DNA from: Histoplasma ohiense
Taxonomy: Eukaryota; Ascomycota; Eurotiomycetes; Onygenales; Ajellomycetaceae
Assembly: GCA_017607445.1 (NCBI GenBank)
Contig: JAEVHH010000005.1
Location: 873,001-937,000 of the forward strand
Length of the DNA stretch: 64,000 bases
Direction of reading: 5' to 3'
The stretch's first letter is position 1, and every line of letters begins with the position of its first letter. Below, one piece after another: positions 45,709-57,739 of the stretch. The position numbers and the translations under genes were made by a program. A model generated the notes under the pieces. That model did no database searches. It saw only the letters and a list, made by a program, of their open reading frames with translations, and had not been told where the DNA came from.

Positions 45709-48032
45709 TTAAAATACCTAGCAGCACAGACCTCCATTAGTCAGATGTAAATTGCAAAAATATTGAACAAGAGAGGTAGGATATGAACAGAGCATGAAGG
45801 GATCAAGGAATATTTAATTTATGAAGTTTTTTTCCCCCTTAAGACTCACAGCGCCGCCAATAATAAACAATCTCTCCTCTTCCTGTTGTGCCCACTGTGC
45901 GATTTTGCTCGCACTCTGCGATAGAGCGTTCCGATTACTATTCGGACCGGCAACACAGTATAATTCGAATACAGGCGTGATCCATGCAAGCGCGTTCATG
46001 GAACTTGTCGTCCTATGTTCGACTCTAACGTGCGCATGCTTCGCATGAACACTTGAGTGAAGAGAGTGGTAGGTAGATAAAAGCCTGGGAAATGAATGAC
46101 ACGTCCATTTTATTAGTTGTTGCGGTGTCAAACCTAGCTGGTTTTTTATTCCTGCTTGGTAAATAACGTAAATGGAAAGGTGATGTATAGATTTAGTTAT
46201 GTATGTACAAACCTGCGTCTCCCCAGAGTTGTTGAGAAGTCTGGATAATATGAGGCCATAGAAAATTGAACATTTGCTTTTGATTTGTAGAGAAAATGTC
46301 GCAGGACGGTTCCAGGCACAATATCTGTTGTGGTAGGCCGACCCTTTTCAATCGCTGCCTTAATAATGTCGATGCTGCCATTTTTCGTCATTCGCTAGTA
46401 CACTAGTCAGTTTCCTACTATGCTTCTTGGATGATGGTTGAAAGGGGTCCTAAGTGGAAATAAGGGTTGATTACCTCCACTACAGAATCACGCATCTCTC
46501 GAAGTACATAAAAACTTTCCTTATCTGCGCTGATTAAGATGATAGCAACGGAATCGTCTTTGATCGTGTCCTGGTTTGCAGTATGGTTTCCATCGCCACG
46601 TAGATCAAGAAAGCTGACATACATGTACAGATAACCACTGCTATTAAAACCCGGAAGGCAAACAGGGATCCAGCTGTCTCCGCCACCAGCTTTGACACCA
46701 TCTGCTTCAAAAATCATGTTAAATATCAATCGTAGGTCTCCTGGGTGTAACGAGTGCTTCTTTGGTCTGATCACGCTCACAAGCCGCCCCCCCGCGACGA
46801 CAAGCCCGTATAATAAGCTATCAGCCCTTGTCTTTAAAAGGCTATTGTTTATTGTTTGTCTATGGGATTTTCGGATTTTGAGGCATTCCAGAGCGGAGAG
46901 CAAGGTCGATGGGGAGCCCCTAGTGAAACTATCGGCTAACGATGAGAGAAGAGGCTCCGTTCCCTGCAGAGGGCGGCGTAAATCAGTCGATGGCCGGACA
47001 GAAAATAGGCGATTTAGACTTGGAAGTGTCAATGTCGATAAAATTTGCATATATAAAGCCTCCAGTTGCATCCTTAGCTGGATATCGTTCTCGAAAAAGC
47101 GACTGATAGCAACTAGATACAATGGCCCCTGCGATAAAATAACAATCCTTACTTTCCCAACTGAGAAGCTCTTGAGGGAGTCTCCAGATTCTTCATAAAA
47201 AGATATGATCGTTTGAATAATACCAATATAGTCGGAAATCAGCCCACTATCGCCGTGTCTTGTGTATATTGGTTTTCCTGCCTGTGACAAAATAAGGAAA
47301 TGCTTCCTTTTCTGCTTCCATGCTTCGACAACATGTGCTATGACATGTCAGTGCTCATTCTAGGCTCGAAAAGAATCTTACAGGTCATTTAAAGGCTTTA
47401 CCTGAATTGGAGCCATCTGGCTCCACTTCGTCGATAGCATCGAACTCATTTTCGAAATCATAGTCCACTTCATCGTCCTCAGACTCCAACAAGTTTCGTT
47501 TTCCTATGTTATCTCCACCCTCATGCCATGAGAAATCTTTGCCTCCAATTACGGGAAAGTCCCCGAAAAGGCTAATGTCATCGGAGGTCTCGCCGCCTGG
47601 GACGAAGCTCCGTACACTTATAGAATCACCAGCATCGCTTCCCCTGCGACTTCTCAAATGGGCGCCGCTCAGCCTGTGCCCTATAGTCACTCCAGCGGCG
47701 ATTTTCACACCTGATGATAAAGGTGGCTCCCTGGAACCGTCGGAGGGGTTCTGAGTATTGATATCTGTTAAGGACAAGGCAGTTGTAGGTTTTGACTGTA
47801 GATTATGTTTTGAAGAGGGCCTTATTTTCGAAGGACACCCTGCTACACTCACTTGTTTGTCGAGACCGACGATATTGGGTCGAGGGGGGAGCGCCGGGGG
47901 AACTTCTGCGTTCTCTCCGCCACTTCCAGAAGAAGCTGTATCTGTAGTGTTCTGTGGTGGAGCTGGAATGCCCAAGGACAAGTTTCCCTCGTCGCTACCT
48001 AGCAGCTTATCATCTTTCTTCTTCGAATCCAT
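45709..48032 (-). CDS. MON1: Vacuolar fusion protein Mon1
   Basis: Mon1 with Ccz1 is the GEF that activates Rab7/Ypt7 on late endosomes and vacuoles. My five-exon model (48032-47402, 47337-46475, 46394-46213, 46084-45850, 45717-45709) gives 639 aa. The N-terminal 210 residues are disordered and acidic (ESEDDEVDYDFENEFDAIDE). The longin-type core begins HVVEAWKQKRKHFLILSQAG, with GKPIYTRHGD, SVGKVRIVILSQGPLYLVAI, and GYLYMYVSFL. Near the end are NVQFSMASYYPDFSTTLGRR and HVRVEHRTTSSMNALAWITP. The last exon is inferred: GTGAGT donor at 45849 and TAG acceptor adding Val-Phe-stop, giving an RLFIIGGAVF ending. Without it, the frame runs 12 codons further to 45814. Confidence 0.88.
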
Positions 48033-48440
48033 ATGTGGTCATCTATTTCACGATGGAGAGTTGAGGGTCATACGAGGAGCATTTTGCAAGACAGGTTTCA
48101 GGGAAGACGATATTATCGCAGCCTAACCGCACCTGGTTGCAGAGGGCAGGTTCTTGTGGCATATGTGCATCAAATAGATATTAGATATATAAAGATCCCC
48201 CTTATATCTGACCAGTATAAACAGGGTATATTGCTCTTCGAGTGGTGGCGAAGGGGGTTGCAGTGTGATGTCAGCGAAGGGAGCCGCTAGGCGTGGAAAT
48301 CGAGCATCAACAACATCCAGATAAAAAATACTTGGCTTCTTTCTCCAAACTTACCCTCCGTCGATTCCACAACAGAAGCCTCTCCTTGTAAAGGATGATG
48401 GTCAACCTATTCCCTAATACAGTTTTTCCACTTCGGCACA
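48033..48440. promoter_or_regulatory. Divergent promoter between MON1 and DOP1
   Basis: This 408-bp interval separates two membrane-traffic genes that start outward from it. AT-rich stretches near 48170-48230 (TTAGATATATAAAG) look TATA-like. No CACGTG site is present. Confidence 0.5.
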
Positions 48441-51400
48441 ATGAGCCTTGATCCGGGCGACCTAACACGGTCCTCTTCTCCATCCGGCTCTGAGGCATTG
48501 CAGCCGAAATCTCGAGCTCAAGCAGTGGATCGTATGTCGCTCACCCCCGCAGAGGCGGATTTTTGCTCACCTTTTCGTGATCACAGAAATACATATAAAG
48601 GATAAAAACTACCGCCGTTATGCCGCCAGCGTTGACCGAGCCCTATCCTTGTTTGACACTGCTCTCCAGGAATGGGCAGACTACATCTCGTTCCTAAGTC
48701 GGTTGTTGAAGGTATATTCACGCTTCGTTTAGTATTTGGCTGCGAATGCTCAACTCCTCTTCCGAGTAGGCTCTACAATCTCATCCGCCATCTCTACCCA
48801 TCATTCCAAGCAAAACAATTGTTGCGCGAAGATTGGCGCAATGTCTCAATCCTTCGCTCCCATCTGGAGTTCACCAGAAAGCCCTGGAGGTCTACGGCTA
48901 TATATTCTCCATCCTTGAGGTAAAGTCTCTAGATTCATAGAATCTTCAAACGCTATATACTGAGAATTAATTCCTTTTAGCCAGATCGCCTGTCCCGAGA
49001 TCTTGCACTCTACCTACCCGGAATTGCCCCCACACTATCTTTCGCATCGTTGACCGTTCGACCGCTTTTTCTCTCCTTGGTTGAGGCCTATATAGTTGAT
49101 TTGGACCCGTCAGCACTCCGCCCAGCATTAAAATCCATTATCCTAGCGTTACTTCCAGGGCTAGAGGAGGAAACAAGTGAAGATTTCGAAGCCGCTATAA
49201 GGATAGTGAACAAACTTCGGAAAATAAATCTCAGGAAAGACTCTTTGTCAGATTCGAATAACGACACTAGCAGCCAATACTTCTGGCAATGCCTCTTCCT
49301 CGCCTCCATAACTAACCCAAGTAGGAGACTTGGTGTGCTTGCATATTTGAATCGCTATCTTCCCAAGCTTGGTGGAACAAGCCCATGGTTGATAGACTCG
49401 GAAAGCGGCAAAGCAGATAGAGCCTCTAGTTTACTTTCAATAGCAGACTCCATTATTATGCCAGAGCCGGGTTTACTAATTCGATGCTTTGCGACGGGTC
49501 TTGCTGATGAACAGCTTCTTGTGCAGAGAAACTTTTTGGATCTTCTTGTTACTCATTTACCCCTTCATTCTCCCGTATTACAAAATGGGACCACTCCAAA
49601 TGACCTCGAGATTTTAGTTACGGCAGCCGCCGGCGTGGTGACAAGAAGAGATATGAGTTTGAATCGCCGTCTCTGGTCATGGTTTTTAGGCCTGGAAACG
49701 TCAAATGGCGCGCAAGAACTTATTCTTGGTGAAGCAGAGCCGCAGTTATCTTCGAGACATGAGGCAAGCCGTGTCTTTGATTACGAAAATGCGAAGTTCC
49801 AGTACTTCAGTCGTTTCGGCCTAAAACCCCTTGTTCAAAGCATCAAGACGATGATAAATCGCAATTCTCTTTATCCTCCAGAAAGAGCAAAGCCGCTCAA
49901 GATATCACTGTCTTTGATGGATCGCTGGGAAGTGGGAGAACTAGTTGTTCCAGCAATATTCCTCCCAGTTATGCGTAGCGTTCAACAATATGAACAACTA
50001 GCGTCTTCAACTTCGAATTTCGAAGAGGTTTTTAGAAGTGCAAGTGCTTTTTTCGACGGAGTTGAAAGCAGCTTGATATTCTCTGAGCTCCTTTCCCTTG
50101 TTCATGTTGATCCGTCGGGCATTCAAACTCGATCTGGCCGTGCCATAAAAGACCTTAAGCTCGCGAATTTTATTATCTCCCGCTTCAATATGGGTGAGGA
50201 GGAAATACTCATTTCCCACATCCCGTTAATGTTGTTAGCGCTGCTTGTTAAAATGAGGGTTATTTCGTCAAGTACTGAGGGTGGATTTGATCATCAAAAC
50301 ATTCAGTCCGCAGCACTGAACGAGACTTCACTGATCGTCAAGCATCTCTTGGAATTGATTCCAGAAAGAGTATTTTACGATGGAATTGTGACAGATCCAA
50401 CTCGAAATGATCAACCTCTTGGGGAATTCCCCGACATTGCCAGCGAAGAGATTATCAAGTCGATAATTGGGTTCTACAAGACAAGCAAAGCAAATCTCAA
50501 ATTACCGCCATTGCCCTTCTCATACCGTGATATAGGCGAGTTACTTCTCCGAGAAGCCCAGTTTCTGGTACTGGCTGAGTTAGAATCGGAAAACCACTTC
50601 CACTTGAAAGAACGGGTGAACATATTTATATCCCTCCTCAATAAGATCCGCAAATCCCAAATCGTTAAAAACGGGAGACTCTTCTCAACCATGTATCACA
50701 AACTTCTCTCTAAGTCTACCGAAAAGTTACCTTTTGTTATGATTTCATCGATGTGCTCTATTGTGACGACTCTTTACTCCATCCACGTACCCGGATTCTA
50801 TATTTCTTATGAACAGGTATCCGATATTATCCCGCCATTAGTTCAGAAACTTTGGGCCTTTCTCTCGCCCTTGAGCCCCAAATTTCACGTGGAATCTGTT
50901 CGATGTCTCTGGCTGTTGCATTCCGTGACATGGCAAAATCATTTGATTGAAGCATCCATTGCATCCATCATGGTTGGTGCCGAGGGGTTCAATTCATCGC
51001 ATCTTACAACGATAGAGGAAACTGAAAAGTTTGTAGTCCTATGGAATCATAGCCAGCAAATTAGCGTTGACCCTTCAACTGTGCGCTCTGTTACCGACTA
51101 CCACTCACACAGTGGTGGCTTAAGAGATCCGAAATCTATCTACCAGTCCTCCATGCTCGATCGCCCGTTATTTCTCGTATTAGATTTGCTATCGGGAGTT
51201 GTCAGCGAAGCTTCACTGGTGGTCAAGGAATGGATTTCGGATCTTTCATCTCTACACAAGTAGGTCTAGAACGTCGATTTTCCAATCTTTTGTTATTGTT
51301 AACGTTGACCATCCGACTTTAGGATATTTGACATAATAATTTCAAAACTTACCGATCTTTCATACCTCATGGCATCGGATCTAGAAGACACATCCCAGTA

Positions 51401-54400
51401 TCGCCATCCCACAGAGCATGGTGAAGCAAATCAATGCCGATATCTTTTCGAGACTGCTTCCGGTGTGATATCCTCGTTGAGTCGGATGGGATGGTCTATA
51501 TTAATGACGAACACCGTTACAGGACTTGATAAATGCCGCAAAAGCTCTGACACTGATGGTAAGTTCGGCCATATCAAATATCGGATTTCAGAGTTAACAG
51601 TGTTACTTTCAGATGATGCCCAGAACCTAAGTATTCAAGCCACTTTAATACGCCTTTCTATTCAAGCCCTCTCGTCTTGTATAACGGCCACCAGGGAGCC
51701 ACATTCGGAAGAAGAGCGGATGCAATTGGCAGCTTTTACCGTAATGCGCCAGCTTCTAAGTGGACCAGGCGCTGGGCAGCTCGTTGAAATGGAATTGGAC
51801 AACTTCCTAATCGACCAGTTATTCTTCTCCTTGGACCACAAAAGGAGTAGTCTCCAGCCTGTCATGATCGACACCTTGCTAGCCGCATTGAAAATTCGAT
51901 TCACTCCGGGATCTTTAGAGGCTCACATTCCTTCGTCTGTTACTCGAAGGAAAGCTTCTCTCGATGCTCTTTCAAATATCTCACGTATATCGCTAACTGG
52001 CGAGAAATCCGAAAAAGAGCTCCGAGGAGGTGTAGCTCCATTACCATCACCACAACTATTACAATGTTTGCTAAAAGGGCTTAGCTCCACCTCCTCGCAG
52101 AATGCAGTGCAAAAATGGGTCAAACTACTTGTGGAATGCCTGCCATTGTACTCTGGTACCATTTTCCAAATCTTGCTGACGTTGGTAGAATGTTTGTGTC
52201 AACGGATAACTACCTCGTATAATGAACTCCATCTTTTGTTCAAACAATCCAATGGATCTATTGGGGAGGGTTCGGAGTATGTAACCATGGCCCTGCTTGG
52301 GGGATTGGAGAACTGTATTGCAGTGGCTCATGAACGCTTAATTCTCGAGGAAGAGAGTGTTTCTCCCGTCAAAAGCCCAGACCAGCCTCAGGGATTTTTT
52401 GGAAACATGGTTTCCGGTGTGTTCGCTTCGGAGGGAAACCATTCCAGGAGCGCTACTGCTAATGACAGATTGACTGTTCTGCTTTGCTTTCAAGATACTG
52501 TCCGCTTGTGTTGCTCAATCTGGTCGTGGGGCAACGTTCGACGTTCTAACAACTCTCAGGACCCCGAATCAATTTCTTCTTTTCAGTATACCTCGTTGAG
52601 AATGAGAAACCGATCGCGGCGTATCTTAGAGCATCTATTTAATGCTGAGGCCTTGGATTGTTTAGAGACATTAGTCCAGTTGTGGCACGATGCAGTAACG
52701 GCAGATGACACGGCAGGAGCCCGATCAGTGTTTAACCTACTTCATACACTAGATGGGTCACGACCCAAAGTAACCATCCCAGCCATATTCAATTCCATAT
52801 ACAGTCGAACCGACCCAACTGCGCTGGAGCCTAGCCGCAAGTCGGTTATGACATCCAGGCTATCCGAGGCTAACCTAGTTTCATTTCTCGTGACATATGC
52901 TAGATCACTAGATGATGATGTGTTGGACGAGATATGGGCAGACTGCACCACTTTCCTTCGTGATGTATTAGCGAACCCGTTCCCACATCGACACATCTTG
53001 CCACGGTTGATGGAGTTTGGTGCAGTCTTGGGTGAAAAGATGGATCGGACTAATTTTGGTGACGACCGGCGAGCGAGGAAAGACCTCGGAGTAAGTCGCG
53101 ATGTAGCCATGTTTCCTCCAAGTTTAGTTGAAGCTCACTGATATCTGTAGGATTTGTTGCTACGCCTCCTTACGGCGATACTTACTAGCAAACCATTAGG
53201 CTCATCACAAGAGCCCATCGCGGCATCGCGACAGCTAGCGGATAGCGAGCGAGCGTCAAGGCCTTCTTCCAAAGGCCAGCAGCTCATTGGACCTGACGAT
53301 ACAGTTGGAATCCTCGCATCAGTGATGCCCGCGTTGGTTACGACTCTGGGAGAATCAGACAGGATATCCACTGCAATGTCAAATATATCAGCGAACATAA
53401 TAGCGCCACTATTTCATTCAAGACTGTTTCCGCAAAATGTGAACAAAAGCGTCCTCGACCTCCTCCAACAAATGTCAAAGATTCCTGGTGCCTCGAAGTA
53501 CTGGCGGAAAGATATGGGCGACGCCTTCAACGACACCAAATTCTTCACGACGAAGGTCGGGCTTGTACAGACGCATTGGCTTCATCTGATTCATCATTGG
53601 GTCCTGACTGATAAAGACCGATTGCCTGACGTTTACTCTCGCTTATCGACCCCAACATCTGCCGGGATAATGTTCGGCGTAGGTGCTGCAGCTGCGCGAC
53701 TTGAGGCTGACCGCAAAGCTCAGTTGAATTTACGGCGAGTGGCGTTATTAATATTAGCTGCAGACGAAGATCATTTCGCTACCGAACTCGCAAATGTCCA
53801 CCAAAAGATCGAAGACCTCCTAATGGCCACCCACATATCTTCACCTTCTTCCGTGACTCGAGCGGAAGTATATATGGTCCTCAGAGCACTAGTCTTGAAG
53901 ACTTCTACCATCCACCTTGCACCCTTTTGGCCGATTGTAAACAGGGAACTCCAAGATTCGATTTCAGCCATTGGCCCAGGCCAGCAGGTGGAGACGTATA
54001 ACCCTTACTCGCTCTTGCAAGCTTGTAAGCTTCTTGAAACTCTACTTCTCATTGCTCCCGATGAATTCCAGCTTCAGGAATGGCTATTTGTTACAGATAC
54101 CATCGATGCGGTCTATCCACCAGACCAGTGGGAATCTGTCGCTCTCGCTGACTCGATCGCGCAAAGTCTGGGTACAACCACAAGAAGAGACAGCATTGAC
54201 CGCTCGACAAGTAATGGTCTTGGGAATGGTAATGAAAATGCAGGTGATGACAATAGTCGCCGTCAGGGATATAAAAATGCCTGGCTTAATTCCGAACTGA
54301 GTCGGGAGACTGCCAAAGACGAGATAGTTGACAAGGTGCTCAAGCCGTTCTTCGATCGGTTGAGTATATATGCATTTGAGAGCACGTATAGCTTAGGTTC

Positions 54401-54470
54401 TCCTGATTTGGAATGTTTCAAGGACGATCTGCTGGCAGACCTATTTAATGAGTTCACAGTGGCAAATTAA
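48441..54470 (+). CDS. DOP1: Dopey family protein DopA/Dop1
   Basis: Dop1 is a large peripheral protein of Golgi/endosome membranes, working with the Mon2 scaffold in recycling; in Aspergillus it is known for effects on hyphal development. Six exons (48441-48531, 48587-48711, 48770-48919, 48981-51259, 51323-53090, 53151-54470) join in frame to 1910 aa. The conserved Dopey N-terminus is visible: KDKNYRRYAASVDRALSLFD, ALQEWADYISFLSRLLKALQ, VARRLAQCLNPSLPSGVHQK, ALEVYGYIFSILEPDRLSRD and LALYLPGIAPTLSFASLTVR. The middle and C-terminal parts are helical, Leu-rich repeats ending YSLGSPDLECFKDDLLADLF. Length is as expected. The 54-bp first intron acceptor at 48586 is the only choice I found that keeps frame; it gives QIHIKDKNY. 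Confidence 0.93.
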
Positions 54471-54606
54471 AGTGGAGCGCATTGTTTTCCTGTGTATATG
54501 CTGTTCATTCCCAATTTAATATCATTTCGTGTGCTCCATTCATTTATTTATGCACTAGGTTCTACACAGCCTAACCCTTTTAAAGGATGCGGGAGCTGGC
54601 TATCCT

Positions 54607-54635
54607 AAAAAAAAAGAAAAGAAAAGAAAAGAAAA
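54607..54635. repeat. A-rich (AAAAG) microsatellite
   Basis: A run of A is followed by four AAAAG units. It is a simple repeat with no visible function. Confidence 0.8.
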
Positions 54636-54779
54636 CCATGTCATTGGCACTCATGCCGACTAAAAAGCACATGGTCTACGAATGCTCATCTTTAGTGCTC
54701 ATAATGCCAGCAGTGGCTCTTTAAAAGCCACACTATAGCTTCACTATAAATGATTATACATGTAACATCAGATCAGAAG

Positions 54780-55331
54780 TGGACACACAGCTCAATGAAC
54801 TGAGTTCTCTCAAGAGTTGTCATCTGAATTCTGTTTCTCTATTACTAACACTTAAATCAATAAGACTAACAAGATCTTTTTTTCAAGAAGACTTAGAAGA
54901 GAGATTTTCAAAGATTACTTTCTTCACATTCAAACTAGAGAAGTTGTCTTTAATCATGAAGGAAATTCTAAATAACTGAGATGGTATCTTTTTTCCTTGC
55001 ACAGATGTTGAATTTTCAAATGAATCAATTCACAGAATCACTGTTCACAGCAGCTTCAATATGCTCAATGGCGGGAGGATAAAAATTAGTATTCAACTGT
55101 ATTATTCATCTCTTTAAGAGCTTCTTCTTGGCTGTCATTCAACATTCAATTGATTGAAACCCTCATTGTTCCTGATTTCCTTCCTTTAATCTGTTCGATC
55201 AAGGTTGTGTTACTTGTGTATGGAACTTCAAATTCTCGCACCACCTTCGTGATTTTTAATTTTGGATTCAATTTTAACATGTCAACGGCCTTTTGAAGCT
55301 GATCTTCAGTGTATTTAGAAGATTTAGACAT
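54780..55331 (-). mobile_element. Decayed pogo/Fot1-type transposase (psq HTH) fragment
   Basis: From ATG 55331 the minus strand encodes 61 aa with a clear pipsqueak-type helix-turn-helix: KYTEDQLQKAVDMLKLNPKL, then KITKVVREFEVPYTSNTTLI and EQIKGRKSG. This is the N-terminal DNA-binding domain of Tc1-mariner-superfamily pogo/Fot1 transposases. A TGA ends it, but the same frame resumes at once as MLNDSQEEALKEMNNTVEY, the position where these proteins have a DxxEEALxxW-like CENP-B helix. Another frame then gives PPAIEHIEAAVN. So stops and frameshifts have broken one gene. No DDE catalytic part is visible, and the relic is strongly AT-rich. Decay by repeat-induced mutation is plausible but not shown. 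Confidence 0.65.
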
Positions 55332-55404
55332 GGTTGTAGTGATTAATGAATATTTGAAGATGAAGAATGATGATAGTTAACAATACTACCATTGCGGTGA
55401 TATT

Positions 55405-55470
55405 ACCCGTTGCGCTGGGGCGCACTCACTAATGGGAGGTAGTGAGATGCGTTTGGCACAGTTAACGGGT
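55405..55470. repeat. 66-nt imperfect palindrome beside the transposase relic
   Basis: Outer arms ACCCGTT (55405-55411) and AACGGGT (55464-55470) are inverted. Inner arms CGCACTCACT (55421-55430) and AGTGAGATGCG (55441-55451) pair with one bulge around a 10-nt loop. A further ACCCGT follows at 55475. It lies where the terminus of the transposon would be expected, so it may be a subterminal or terminal inverted repeat. Confidence 0.5.
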
Positions 55471-56030
55471 GCTAACCCGTCACAATTCTACAGATAGAGA
55501 TATGTGGATATTTTGGTTATTTTTGTGGTGTTTTGCTACTAATTTTCAGGGGGTGGCAGAATTTTATTTTTTTTCGCAAGCTTTACGTCCGCCACAATAA
55601 ATACTTCGATGCCTTGTATGAATTACAGCTATCAGGATGTCACAGTACTTTGTCGAATCCGGCTACAACTAGCCACGAATCAAGGGTTGCATTTAGGCGC
55701 AATTTCAAACAATAGGCAAAACAATGAAATGTCCGAAGACAAAATATAACAAGAAATAAAAGTCCTTGGAAATACTTCTTCCTTTCGCTCGTTGTTGATG
55801 AGTCTTGGTCAACTATCAATCCGTCCCTAATTGTTCCAACTCTTCCTCGAAGAAAATTATACGAGAGTTTTCCCAAGAATCCCCCGAAACCCCGGCTTCA
55901 ACTCTTCCCAACCACGCAGCCCAAGTCGCCTTTTCTTCAACAGAGGCGACACCTATCTTATATCTCACGGCATTGTGTATGTTTGTGTGTCTTTTCTGCG
56001 GTCCCTTTGTTAAAACCTCTGCCAGTGTCA

Positions 56031-56975
56031 ATGCCTTCAACACGAGCGATGTCTCCCTTTTTCCGCCGTACCCTCTCCTCACCTCTCATGCGCACATTGC
56101 AGCGCATGCCCTTTTCAACAACCAGCCGACTGCTGAATAGCAGCACTAGTGCAGAGTCAGGAACTTTACCGGTACTAAAACCTGTAGGAGCTTTCAGAGG
56201 AGGGTAAGTTATTAGCGAACTACCAAGTGGTAGGGAATGAAGATTTGGCTAACACGGTAGAATTGAACGGAATAACAGACTATTCGGCTTCCTCTTTGGC
56301 ACTGCGGTAGCGGGCACGTCGGTATATTACTATATTCTGGATGAATATAGAGTGTCGAATGAGATGTTGACGGAAGACATCTACGTACGTTACTGCATTT
56401 GAAAGAGGAAAAAAATCAAGATACCCCCCGTTGCACAATAAAGAGCATAAACACGGTCTTGGTGTTCAGATTTTGTCTTCAACTCCTTGATTCCATACAT
56501 CTCCCATGCTGCGGTTATTCCTTTTCAATCCTTTCATGATTACGTTGGGAATAGAATGAAAGACGGAAGGAGGATAGACGGAAATAAAAAGAAAGCGAAA
56601 GATGTTCCAATTCATAATTTAGACATGGAGAAATGGGATGGGGCTCCTCTTTGCTTAAACTAGAACTAGATGCGAGTTGCGAGATGGATGTTTTGTTACC
56701 CCCAAAGCCATGAGAAGAGGAAGATTTATGAACGCTCCGTCATTGCCGCTTTTAAACTAATACCTCTTGTCATTTTCTCCTTTTGTTTTCCTTTGTCCTC
56801 ATGCACAATCTGCCCTCATACCAGTTATTCTTTGGAGACTGACGATTTTCCCCTCATCACCGTGCGTGTTGTCATGGGGATTGTATTATAGGCTTTGCAA
56901 GCCGCGACGCAACGCCTGAACGCCTACGTGACCGATTTAGAGTCCAAGATGGACCAATTGCAGGAGAAGAAATGA
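56031..56975 (+). CDS. Small mitochondrial-type membrane protein, function unknown
   Basis: Three exons (56031-56203, 56279-56384, 56892-56975) join in frame to 120 aa (114 aa if translation starts at the second ATG, 56049). The N-terminus MSPFFRRTLSSPLMRTLQRM followed by PFSTTSRLL is a good mitochondrial presequence. A Gly-rich hydrophobic segment LFGFLFGTAVAGTSVYYYIL spans the membrane, then DEYRVSNEMLTEDIY and a short coiled coil ALQAATQRLNAYVTDLESKM. The overall look (presequence, one TM, coiled coil) suggests an inner-membrane protein. I do not attach a name. The second intron is 507 bp, much longer than the others in the window. Confidence 0.7.
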
Positions 56976-57739
56976 TACACTGACGAGGAATGGTTTCTCG
57001 ACGAATGTATTCCTCCTTTTGTAATGGCCAGATATGTTTTTTGGCGAACCATTCCGCTTTCATATTTTATTGATATATACTTGGGATCAATTTCGGAGAC
57101 TTTGAATATGCGTCCTTTCAAGAGGCATATGGTTTATATTCCATGTCTGCATTCGGCTTTGCAATCAACTCTTTTACTCGGCTCGTCATCCCCATTTGCA
57201 CGATACCAAGAATGTTCCTAGACTAGTAGCTTTCATTTTGTTCTAGAGCCAATACAATATCACTTTTTCAGTTTCTCTAGTATCAAGCTTAGATGGGAGA
57301 CAATTACTGATCCATGTTATTACCATTGCGTCTTTATCTCTCCTACCTACCCCAGCGGAGGAAAGGAATACTAATTACACGACCCAATTTCAATATACCG
57401 AGGAACGGCATGTGCATCTGGAGCGTTCGAGAAAATGTAAAGACGTTGGACGCTGTTCGACCCACAACATTTTGGCCAGAACATGCCAGGTTTCAGCTGT
57501 AGGCAGCTGCATATCGGGGTTTCTTTTATTTTGCATGCATATAAATTTCCTATTCCATAGTTGGACGAAAAGTGCCAGGTTTGGATTTTAAGTACAGCGG
57601 CTAAAGAAAGTAGTTAAGAGTAACTTAGACGCGCGGCTAAATAGGTATCCGAGACTATCAACCTTCGCCATCAATGCACTTAGAACATAATCTTTCCATA
57701 GAGTGCTACCTGAATGTTCCCGCGGCCCTCTGATACATA
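56976..57739. other. Intergenic region, 764 bp
   Basis: This lies between two plus-strand genes and should include the VPS71 promoter. Frames here are short and unsupported. Confidence 0.6.

Larger units (their letters stand above)
54471..56030. other. Intergenic region with decayed transposon
   Basis: This 1.56-kb interval follows DOP1. It contains an (AAAAG) microsatellite at about 54607-54635, the pogo-type transposase relic, a 66-nt imperfect palindrome, and an AT-rich stretch before the small mitochondrial-type gene. Confidence 0.6.

Noticed and set aside
54779..54979. 66-aa AT-rich plus ORF
   Set aside because: It overlaps the decayed transposase in antisense and has low-complexity composition.
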